DNA of 5,477 bases, taken from assembly GCA_016210935.1 (NCBI GenBank), contig JACQTH010000016.1, positions 1-5,477 of the forward strand, given 5' to 3'. Source of the stretch: Acidobacteriota bacterium (lineage in GTDB: Bacteria; Acidobacteriota; Vicinamibacteria; Vicinamibacterales; JACQTH01). Each line of letters starts with the position of its first letter. Positions within the stretch are counted from its first letter, which is position 1. Positions 1 to 5,368 of the stretch are shown here, one piece after another. The notes beneath the pieces were generated by a model that had not been told where the DNA came from, searched no databases, and saw only the letters and a program-made list of their open reading frames with translations. Position numbers and translations under genes: made by a program.

Positions 1-155
1 ACGCGGCCATGGAGGATCGCGACGGCTTCGGCCGCCAGCTCTTCGAGCGTTGCGGGAACGATGACCGAGGCGCTAGCCGGGCGCGCGCCCAGGATGGTGA
101 ACCCCAGAAGCGTCAGCAAGGCGAGATAAGGCTTTATCCGTTGCATCTGATCCAT
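1..155 (-). CDS. Exported protein of unknown function, N-terminal part only
   Basis: The reading frame begins at ATG 155 and runs off the window edge after 51 codons, so only the N-terminus is visible. It starts MDQMQRIKPY, followed by a hydrophobic stretch (LALLTLLGFTILG, about residues 11-23) and then ARPASA, a good signal peptidase I site with cleavage expected after the last Ala (about residue 29). The mature part begins SVIVPATLEELAAEAVAILH. This resembles the opening of secreted proteins of unknown function that I recall from acidobacterial genomes, but I cannot name a family. A second in-frame ATG at 146 leaves a more usual short n-region and has a GGATGGA stretch upstream, so it is a credible alternative start. 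The frame opens 25 nt after the lpxB stop, so it is probably co-transcribed with lpxB unless the palindrome between them interferes. Export is inferred from the signal peptide; the function is unknown. Confidence 0.72.
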   Translation of the reverse strand, partial: MDQMQRIKPYLALLTLLGFTILGARPASASVIVPATLEELAAEAVAILHGR

Positions 156-174
156 CCAGGCTTGTCGGGTCTTG

Positions 175-192
175 GTCCGGCTAAAGCCGGAC
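175..192. repeat. REP-like palindrome overlapping the lpxB stop codon
   Basis: GTCCGGCT (175-182) and AGCCGGAC (185-192) are a perfect 8-bp inverted repeat separated by AA. Weaker flanking complementarity (GTCG near 165-168, CGAC at 197-200) suggests a longer imperfect unit. The minus-strand TTTAGC at its centre supplies the TAG stop of lpxB. The core resembles palindromes I recall as frequent between genes in Vicinamibacteria-type genomes, but this window has only one copy, so calling it a dispersed repeat is inference. In RNA it would form a GC-rich hairpin between lpxB and the next gene. No T-tract follows, so it is not a classical intrinsic terminator. Confidence 0.6.
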
Positions 193-1350
193 TCCACGAC
201 TCTGTCCACTTACCGCGATCCCTCGATTCTCGATCACTGCCAACACCGCCTCCGCAGCGCGCCGGCTCGCCCCGGGCGCTCCCAGCTTGTCGCGGACCGC
301 TCGCAGCTCGTCGCGCATGCGATTCGCGCGGGCGCGGTCCGTCAGCAGGCTGACCGCTTCTCTCGCGACGGCGTCAGCCGTGAAGGCATCCTGAATCAAT
401 TCCGGCACGACCTGGCGGCCCGCCACGAGGTTGACCATCGCGTAGGTCGTCACATGCACGAGCGGCTTGCCGACCCGGTACGTCAACGACGACAGCCGGT
501 ACACGACCACCATCGGCGCGCCGTGAACCGCCGCCTGGATCGTCGCGGTTCCTGACGCCGTGACGACGACATCGGCGGCGGCCAGCACATCGTCGGTGCG
601 CCCTTCAACGATCGCGACTCCGGCTGCGCCGGCGGCAGCCTCAAATAAACGGTTCGCGAGCCCGGGCGCCCGGGCAATTACAAATTGCGCGCCATTCACG
701 TGACTCCGGATGAGCGGCATGGCCCGCACCAGCTCCGGCAGGATGCGGCGCACTTCGTTGGGCCGGCTTCCGGGCAGCAGCGCGACCGTGGGCATGTCCT
801 GCGCCAACCCGACCGACTCGAGAAGGGCCTGGCGCGGCGTCGTGGACCGCGCCAGATCGAGCAGCGGGTGTCCTACGAAGTCGACAGGTACGTCCGCGCC
901 GTGATACAGCGGCTCCTCGAAGGGAAAGATGACCAACACGCGATCGGCAATCGCCTTCATGGTCTTCAGCCGGCCGCGCCGCCACGCCCAGATCTGAGGG
1001 CTGACGTAATAGACCACCGGCACACCGCGGCGCTTGAGCGTCCGCGCCAGCCGGAAATTGAAATCGGGAAAATCGATCGCGATCAGCAGGTCCGGGCGCT
1101 CGCGCTCGGCGCGGGCAACAAGCGCGCGGTACATCTCGAGCGAACGGGGAAGGACCCTGACCGCCTCGCTCAGGCCCGTGACGGTCAGGCCCTGGTAGCG
1201 ACCGACGAGATCGCAGCCGGCGCGCGCGAGGCGCTCCCCACCGAATCCCCAGGCGCGAGTCGTGGGATCGAGACGGCGAAGCTCGTCGAGGAGCGCCGCC
1301 GCGTAAAGATCTCCTGACGGCTCACCGCAGGAAAGGAGGATCGAAGGCAT
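181..1350 (-). CDS. lpxB: Lipid-A-disaccharide synthase LpxB (GT19)
   Basis: LpxB joins UDP-2,3-diacylglucosamine to lipid X (2,3-diacylglucosamine 1-phosphate), releasing UDP and forming the lipid A disaccharide at the cytoplasmic face of the inner membrane (EC 2.4.1.182). The 389-residue product is close to the usual 380-390 and shows the family blocks in order: SCGEPSGD (7-14), GFGGERLARAG (35-45), IDFPDFN (92-98), YVSPQIWAWR (115-124), PFEE (143-146), GH (160-161), the donor-side LPGSRPNEV (192-200), ASGTAT (265-270) and GRQVVPELIQ (311-320). The ATG start is fixed by the GEPSGD motif eight residues in; no clear Shine-Dalgarno precedes it (upstream minus strand reads CTGACTGTGA). The last residues, GQSRGVRL, are encoded by a palindromic repeat that also contains the stop, so this tail is probably acquired rather than ancestral. 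The gene follows the M16 pair after about 150 bp of repeat-rich spacer and precedes an exported protein by 25 nt. No catalytic block is missing. Confidence 0.97.
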   Translation of the reverse strand: MPSILLSCGEPSGDLYAAALLDELRRLDPTTRAWGFGGERLARAGCDLVGRYQGLTVTGLSEAVRVLPRSLEMYRALVARAERERPDLLIAIDFPDFNFRLARTLKRRGVPVVYYVSPQIWAWRRGRLKTMKAIADRVLVIFPFEEPLYHGADVPVDFVGHPLLDLARSTTPRQALLESVGLAQDMPTVALLPGSRPNEVRRILPELVRAMPLIRSHVNGAQFVIARAPGLANRLFEAAAGAAGVAIVEGRTDDVLAAADVVVTASGTATIQAAVHGAPMVVVYRLSSLTYRVGKPLVHVTTYAMVNLVAGRQVVPELIQDAFTADAVAREAVSLLTDRARANRMRDELRAVRDKLGAPGASRRAAEAVLAVIENRGIAVSGQSRGVRL

Positions 1351-1373
1351 TCACAGTCAGATGTGTGAAGGCG

Positions 1374-1500
1374 GAAGTCACAAGTCCTCGAGTGCCTGGA
1401 GTGCCTCGAGTGGCCAGGGGTGCTCAGAGCGCCGCACCTTAGGCACCCCAGGCACTTCAGGCACGCTAGGCACCCTATAGACTTCAGACTTCTCGACTTC
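1374..1500. repeat. Composite tandem repeat in two opposed copies (long imperfect inverted repeat)
   Basis: This fills most of the 151-nt gap between the second M16 gene and lpxB. The left half has GAAGTC (1374-1379) and then a 9-bp-period tract of GTGCCT units at 1392, 1401, a degenerate one at 1410, and one at 1420 after a 1-base slip. The right half has the reverse: AGGCAC-type units at 1432 (degenerate), 1441, 1450, 1459 and 1468, again every 9 bp, then GACTTC at 1480, 1487 and 1495. Reverse-complemented, the right half aligns with the left almost end to end, so the spacer holds two copies of one composite element facing each other. It could fold into a long interrupted hairpin in the transcript. 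No T-run or protein-coding signal is seen. It could attenuate transcription into lpxB, but that is not shown. Confidence 0.75.
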
Positions 1501-1501
1501 T

Positions 1502-3805
1502 TCAGGGCTTCTTAAACAACCCCTCGTCTATCGGCTGGTTCAGTTTCAGATCCGTCACGACCCGCTCGAGCATCGTCTGATCGCCGCGCCGGACGACCGC
1601 CTTGTAGGCGATTTGCACGCCGTCCAGCTCACGGTAATCGGACAGCAACTCCTCGGTCCGCTGCGGCCGGCCGACAGGCGTGGCCATCAGGTACGCGACC
1701 TTGACGACCAGACCCGTCGCCTTGTCCAGATACAGGGTCACCGGCTCGCGTTCATCTCCGCCGGAGAGCTCGACGGCCTCTAGATCCTGTTCATCGGGCG
1801 CGGTGGTCGCCTGCGGGCGCGCCTGCAGCTTCCCCTTCGCCGCCTCGATCAGGAGGGGGATCAGATCGCGCTGCGCGCTCGCGTGGAATTCGTCGCGCAT
1901 CGGGGGCGGTGCGTCATGAACGCCCAACGGGTCTTTGATCCAGGCCTTGCCCGCCGCATACGTTTGCACAACTTCGTTCTTGTCAGGCAGGGTCGCCTCA
2001 ACGCGAAATTTGTCCGGGTAGACGATGAACGTCCTGGTGACGGCCTCGACGGAACCCTGCGGCGCGATCAACCTGGTTGTCGCCGTGGCCGTCAGGGTCT
2101 TAACCCCTTTGAGCGCGGCGAGGCCGCCCTTCGCCGTGATCGCGCGTTCAATCAGCGCCTTGCCGCGCGCCAATTCTTCGGCGGTCGCGGCCTGACGCGA
2201 TGGCCGCTTCGACGCATCCGGCTTCTGGGGCGCGGCCCACGTCAGCTCGTAATGGATCTCGTGATCCCGATCGCCGCCCGCACGAACCCGTTTGAAGTCG
2301 GTTGTCGTCAGATCGAGGTCGTTGAGCGAGACGGTTTCGAACCTGCCAAAGCCCACGCCGGGGAGCTTCGAGGCGAACGTGCTCGCGTTCCCGACGAGAA
2401 CGACCGACAGGCGGTCTGGTCTGAGGTAGGTCCGTGCCACGCGCCCCAGATCGTCGACGCCGATGGCATTCACACGCTCGCGAAACGTCTCCAGGTCCTT
2501 GAGCGGCAGCTCGAAGAACAACACGTTCAGGACCTGCGTCGCGATCGCGTCAGGCGTCTCGATCGTCAGCGGAAAGCTTCCTGTCAGGTACGCCTTGGCA
2601 TCGATCAGCTCGCTCTCGAAGACCGGCTCGCGCTGAATCTTTCCGAACTCCTCCACGATCAACCGCAGCACTTCCGGCGTGGCCTCGGATCGCGTGTCCG
2701 TTTCGGCCTTGAAGCTCCCGCTCCACTTGAACGTGTCGAAATCGGCCGACGCGCCATACGTCAGGCCGCGTTCCGATCGGAGAACCCGGTGCAGGCGATT
2801 CGCCCCTTCGCCTCCGAGGACCTTCATCAGAAGGTTGAGCGCCATGTAGTCGGGGTTCTTGCGGGGAACCGCGACATGGCCGATCCGGACCTCGGTCTGC
2901 ACGGCGTCGGGCTTGTCGACGACCACCACCCGGCGCGTCGACGGCGGCGGATCCAGGATGGAGGGCGACGAAATCTCCTTCCTGGCCCAATCGCCGAACA
3001 CCTTCTCGGCTGCGGCAAACGCCTCTTTCGGTACCATGTCGCCGACGATGGCCAGCAGCGCGTTGTTGGGAACGAAATAGGTACGATGGAACGCCACCAG
3101 GTCGTCGCGTGTGATTTTTTCGATCGATTCCGGCGTCCCGCTGTTGGGCAATCCGTACGGGTGGAACCCGAACACCAGCCGATCAAACACGACGTTGGCG
3201 ATGTAGTCGGGATCCTCGTAGCTGACCTTCAGCGCCGATCTCACCTGCTGGCGTTGGCGTTCCAGCTCGTCTTGAGCGAAGACCGGCGCGCGGGCGGTCT
3301 CCGACAGGAGCCCGAGCCCGAGGTCGAAGCTGTCCTTCATGACGAGGACACGAATGTGCGTCAGGTCGCTGCCCGCGCCGGTGTCGAGCTCCCCGCCGAT
3401 GAAATCGATCGTGTCCGCGATCTCTTGCGCGCTTCGCTTCGCCGTCCCCTGATCGAGCAGGGCGGCCGCCAGACTCGCCAACCCGGCGCGGCCCGGCGGT
3501 TCCTGGGCAGAGCCGGCGCGCACGATCATCCGCATGCTGATCGCCGGCTGCTCGTGATGTTCGACCGCGATGATCTGGAGCCCGTTCGGCAGCGTCTTGA
3601 TCTCGTACGGCGGGAACTTGACGTCGCGCGCCGGCAGCGGGGCGGGCGGCCGCTGCGACGGCCAGTCGGGATTCTGTGCGGTGGCCGGAATGGCCGTGAC
3701 GACCGCCAGCACGATCGCGACAATCGTGTGGCGCACAGCTTCAGCGCTGCGACCGGCGTCCGCTCGACAAGAGCGTTGACCACGGAGAACACGGAGACCC
3801 GTCAT
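1502..3805 (-). CDS. M16 peptidase-like subunit without zinc site, fused to a LolA-like domain
   Basis: This is an exported M16 (insulinase/pitrilysin-like) protein of up to 767 residues. A hydrophobic signal segment (about 27-43, ending PATA before QNP) is followed by two M16 domains: about 65-285, with LPNGL at 72-76, and about 290-500, with the NRLHRVLRSERGLTYG region at 336-351. Where the catalytic HxxEH should be, GLASLAAALLDQG has S111, A114 and A115, and the distal Glu region reads QQVRSALK, so it cannot bind zinc in the usual way. The Arg/Tyr substrate-binding pair (R343/Y350) is present. Residues about 543-767 look like a LolA/LolB-type lipoprotein-carrier fold: GKALIERAITAKGG opening, YPDKFRVEA, GKAWIKD, LYLDKATGLV, LSDYRELDGV and a closing LNQPIDEGLF. 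ATG 3805 overlaps the upstream stop (ATGA) with AAGGGG close by, but gives an unusually long n-region; GTG 3736 (MRHTIVAIVL) would give a normal signal peptide. Probable role: non-catalytic partner of the adjacent peptidase in the periplasm. Confidence 0.9.
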   Translation of the reverse strand: MTGLRVLRGQRSCRADAGRSAEAVRHTIVAIVLAVVTAIPATAQNPDWPSQRPPAPLPARDVKFPPYEIKTLPNGLQIIAVEHHEQPAISMRMIVRAGSAQEPPGRAGLASLAAALLDQGTAKRSAQEIADTIDFIGGELDTGAGSDLTHIRVLVMKDSFDLGLGLLSETARAPVFAQDELERQRQQVRSALKVSYEDPDYIANVVFDRLVFGFHPYGLPNSGTPESIEKITRDDLVAFHRTYFVPNNALLAIVGDMVPKEAFAAAEKVFGDWARKEISSPSILDPPPSTRRVVVVDKPDAVQTEVRIGHVAVPRKNPDYMALNLLMKVLGGEGANRLHRVLRSERGLTYGASADFDTFKWSGSFKAETDTRSEATPEVLRLIVEEFGKIQREPVFESELIDAKAYLTGSFPLTIETPDAIATQVLNVLFFELPLKDLETFRERVNAIGVDDLGRVARTYLRPDRLSVVLVGNASTFASKLPGVGFGRFETVSLNDLDLTTTDFKRVRAGGDRDHEIHYELTWAAPQKPDASKRPSRQAATAEELARGKALIERAITAKGGLAALKGVKTLTATATTRLIAPQGSVEAVTRTFIVYPDKFRVEATLPDKNEVVQTYAAGKAWIKDPLGVHDAPPPMRDEFHASAQRDLIPLLIEAAKGKLQARPQATTAPDEQDLEAVELSGGDEREPVTLYLDKATGLVVKVAYLMATPVGRPQRTEELLSDYRELDGVQIAYKAVVRRGDQTMLERVVTDLKLNQPIDEGLFKKP
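3781..3798. repeat. Two tandem copies of a 9-bp repeat at the M16 gene junction
   Basis: CACGGAGAA (3781-3789) is followed directly by CACGGAGAC (3790-3798). This looks like a remnant of the CACGGAGAA-type tandem tracts I recall from intergenic DNA in several phyla. It falls within the first codons of the second M16 gene if that gene starts at ATG 3805. That favours reading 3737-3801 as former spacer and GTG 3736 as the older start. Two copies alone are weak evidence. Confidence 0.45.
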
Positions 3806-5148
3806 TGCCCCTTCTTGTATCCCCTGGGCAGCACCGTCATGACCAGCCGGTTCTGCTCGGTGAAGTAGGTCCTGGCGACCCGTTGAACGTCGGCACGCGT
3901 GATCCCCATGAAGATGTCGAACTCCCCGTCCGCGGTCTTGATGTCGTCGTGAATCACGACCGCATGGGCGAGATGCGACGCCTTCTGCTGGTTGCTCTCC
4001 CGCGACACGATGTAGTCCCGCGCGAACTGGTTCTTCGCGCGCTGCAGCTCGTGCTCGCTCACCGCTTCGGCCTTGAACCGCTCCAGCTCGGCGATGAGGG
4101 CAGAGGTCGCCTCCTCGGGGGTGCGGCCCGGATTCACGATCGCGACGGCGAAAAAGAGGTTGGGATGCTCGACGATGTTGCCGCCGCCGAAGGCCGCGAG
4201 GGCGATCTGCTTCTCGTAGACGAGCGACTTGTAGATCCGCGAGCTCTGCCCGTCCGAGAGGATCTTCGACGCGATATGGAGCGGATAGGAGTCCGGATGG
4301 CCGTCGTACGTGATGTGATGCGCGACGATGACCGCCGGCAGCGGCCAGTTCTCCTCGAGACTGACCCGGCGCTCTTTCGTCTGCGGCGGCTCCTTCGGAA
4401 TATCACGCGGCACCGGCTTGCTGGCTTTCCGCACGCGACCGAAGTAGCGATCGACGAGCTGCAGCGCCTGCGCGGAATCGAAATCGCCGACAAGCGTCAG
4501 CGTGGCGTTCTCCGGCACGTAGTACGTGGCGTGAAACTCCCGCACGTCCTCGATCGACGCGGCTTCGAGATCCGCCATGCTGCCGATCGTCGGATGCTTG
4601 TACGGGTGCACGGTGAACGCCTGGTCGTAAATCAGCTCCTGCAGCCGGCCGAACGGCTGGTTCTCGACGCGCATCCGCCGCTCTTCCTTCACCACTTCCC
4701 GCTCGCGTTCGAACGTGGCCTTCTCGACCTTGAGCGACGCCATCCGATCGGCTTCGAGCCACAACATCAACGGCAGGTACTGCGCGGGCGCCGTCTCCCA
4801 GAAAACCGTCGTGTCGTCGGTCGTGTACGCGTTGCTCTGGCCGCCGACGCTCGAGATGTACGACGTGTGCGCCTCGGAGTCGACGTTCTTCGAGCCCTTG
4901 AACATCATGTGCTCGAACAGATGCGCGAACCCGGTGCGCCCCGGCCGCTCGTCCTTCGAGCCGACGTGGTACCAGAGCTGCAGGTGGACGATTGGCGTCG
5001 AATGATCCTCGGAGAGAACGACCGTGAGGCCGTTGGGCAGCTTCGTGATTTGATAGTCGAGCCGCGGCGGCCGAACCGCGGCCGAGACCTTCGTCAGCGT
5101 CAGCGCCGCGGCCATGGCCGCGGTCAGGAGCAGTCGCGCGTAACCCAT
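3802..5148 (-). CDS. Exported M16 zinc metallopeptidase, catalytic subunit
   Basis: Taken from ATG 5148, the product has 448 residues, typical of single-chain M16B subunits. MGYARLLLTAAMAAALTLT followed by KVSA|AV is a clear signal peptide, so the enzyme should act in the periplasm or be anchored near the envelope. LPNGLTVVLSEDHSTP (about 37-52) opens the N-terminal M16 domain. The zinc site is intact: H76-L-F-E79-H80 in GFAHLFEHMMFKG, with the distal Glu in VVKEERRMR (E155 or E156). The C-terminal M16 domain includes SSRIYKSLVYEKQIALAAFG (about 303-322), where the usual Arg and Tyr that grip the substrate backbone are replaced (V and L by alignment with the neighbour). It therefore probably needs the downstream subunit for a complete active site. 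The frame is open upstream to a TTG at 5241, but those 31 codons lie in palindromic repeats and would bury the signal peptide, so they are excluded. Only a weak GGGA precedes the ATG. The stop overlaps the next start by ATGA. Confidence 0.95.
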   Translation of the reverse strand: MGYARLLLTAAMAAALTLTKVSAAVRPPRLDYQITKLPNGLTVVLSEDHSTPIVHLQLWYHVGSKDERPGRTGFAHLFEHMMFKGSKNVDSEAHTSYISSVGGQSNAYTTDDTTVFWETAPAQYLPLMLWLEADRMASLKVEKATFEREREVVKEERRMRVENQPFGRLQELIYDQAFTVHPYKHPTIGSMADLEAASIEDVREFHATYYVPENATLTLVGDFDSAQALQLVDRYFGRVRKASKPVPRDIPKEPPQTKERRVSLEENWPLPAVIVAHHITYDGHPDSYPLHIASKILSDGQSSRIYKSLVYEKQIALAAFGGGNIVEHPNLFFAVAIVNPGRTPEEATSALIAELERFKAEAVSEHELQRAKNQFARDYIVSRESNQQKASHLAHAVVIHDDIKTADGEFDIFMGITRADVQRVARTYFTEQNRLVMTVLPRGYKKGQ

Positions 5149-5158
5149 GGTGTTCCCG

Positions 5159-5189
5159 ATTATCACATGGTAACGAAGCTTCGCTGCAA
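5159..5189 (-). promoter_or_regulatory. Weak candidate promoter for the M16 pair
   Basis: On the minus strand TGTGATAAT (5167-5159) resembles an extended -10 element (TGn plus GATAAT, five of six matches to TATAAT). A poor -35-like TTGCAG (5189-5184) lies 19 nt upstream, partly within the repeat. A start about 7 nt downstream would leave only some 4 nt before the ATG at 5148, giving an almost leaderless mRNA. That would fit the weak Shine-Dalgarno, but the match is modest and could be chance. Confidence 0.22.
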
Positions 5190-5273
5190 CCCGACCGGCG
5201 AATATGCGCGAAGCTTCGTTAGTAACGAAGCTTCGCCTCAAACCGACCAGCGGAGTACGCGAAGCTTCGTTAC
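5170..5273. repeat. Two tandem 52-bp units, each bounded by 14-15 bp inverted arms
   Basis: Unit 1 (5170-5221) and unit 2 (5222-5273) both open with GTAACGAAGCTTCGC and close with GCGAAGCTTCGTTA, followed by C in unit 2, making that arm pair a perfect 15 bp. The inner 22-23 nt are also related (CAA, CCGACC and GCG in register), so these are copies of a whole unit. Each arm contains the 10-bp palindrome CGAAGCTTCG, present four times (5174, 5209, 5226, 5260). At the unit junction, 5208-5236 is a perfect 14-bp-arm palindrome around a single G. Sitting just upstream of the M16 ATG, it could form strong hairpins in a leader RNA or offer symmetric protein-binding sites. Neither is demonstrated. 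Confidence 0.85.
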
Positions 5274-5335
5274 TAGTTTGCGCGGCCGCCGGGGCGGCCG
5301 CGCCTAAGCCGGCCTTGCACGGGAAATGTGACCAT
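5273..5335 (-). CDS. Possible 20-residue mini-ORF with a perfect Shine-Dalgarno
   Basis: ATG 5335 opens a 20-codon frame ending at TAG (5275-5273). The product begins MVTFPVQGRL and continues as a basic, Gly/Arg-rich tail with six arginines overall. AGGAGGT lies 7 nt upstream, by far the best ribosome binding site in this window, and an in-frame TAG just before it isolates the ORF. The start is 30 nt beyond the stop of the preceding gene. The second half is encoded by a GC-only hairpin, and the stop abuts the palindromic repeats, so it could equally be a chance frame in structured DNA. No similarity is recognised. If translated, it might be a leader peptide for the M16 genes, though no run of a single amino acid type typical of attenuators is evident apart from the arginines. 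Confidence 0.3.
   Translation of the reverse strand: MVTFPVQGRLRRGRPGGRAN
5280..5303. other. GC-only perfect hairpin, 10-bp stem
   Basis: GCGCGGCCGC (5280-5289) pairs perfectly with GCGGCCGCGC (5294-5303) around a 4-nt loop. The stem is entirely G and C and would be very stable in RNA of either strand. There is no T-tract on either side, so an intrinsic terminator call is weak. Pausing, mRNA 3'-end protection of the upstream gene, or a Rho-linked end are possible. Confidence 0.6.
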
Positions 5336-5342
5336 TTTGTAC

Positions 5343-5349
5343 ACCTCCT
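5343..5349 (-). promoter_or_regulatory. Consensus Shine-Dalgarno AGGAGGT
   Basis: Minus-strand AGGAGGT is complementary to the usual 16S anti-Shine-Dalgarno and sits 7 nt (GTACAAA) before ATG 5335, an ideal distance. The main genes of the window have weak sites or none, which makes this one stand out and is the main argument that the mini-ORF is translated. Confidence 0.5.
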
Positions 5350-5368
5350 AGCCGTGCGAGGACGGCTA
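5349..5368 (-). other. Stem-loop between the upstream stop codon and the strong Shine-Dalgarno
   Basis: On the minus strand TAGCCGT and ACGGCTA form a perfect 7-bp stem around CCTCGC. The stem begins with the TAG stop of the upstream gene and ends on the first base of AGGAGGT. The loop CCTC is complementary to GAGG in that Shine-Dalgarno, so a pseudoknot masking the site is conceivable. The stem is short, and this is structural inference only. Confidence 0.4.

Noticed and set aside
1480..1500. Intrinsic terminator after the second M16 gene
   Set aside because: The GACTTC tract and adjoining inverted repeat offer stems but no run of T on the transcribed strand, so a classical Rho-independent terminator cannot be supported.
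1883..3868. A 661-codon open frame on the plus strand
   Set aside because: It lies antisense to the M16 pseudo-peptidase gene, has no recognisable motif or signal, is rich in Arg, Leu and Asp as expected from the mirror of GC-rich codons, and has no ribosome binding site of note.
5149..5241. N-terminal extension of the catalytic M16 protein to a TTG start
   Set aside because: The 31 extra codons are read from the palindromic repeat units, would place a long polar stretch before the signal peptide, and begin with a rare start codon without a Shine-Dalgarno.
5170..5273. CRISPR-like array
   Set aside because: There are only two units, the inner sequences are related to each other rather than unique, the arms are inverted within each unit, and no cas gene is visible.
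3805..5307. A 500-codon open frame on the plus strand
   Set aside because: It is antisense to the catalytic M16 gene and runs into the palindromic repeats. The composition is arginine-heavy and no family is recognisable. It is a shadow of the real gene.
5315..5343. Plus-strand promoter (TTGCAC, 17 nt, TGTACA)
   Set aside because: The -10 match is poor (three of six) and no plus-strand gene follows.
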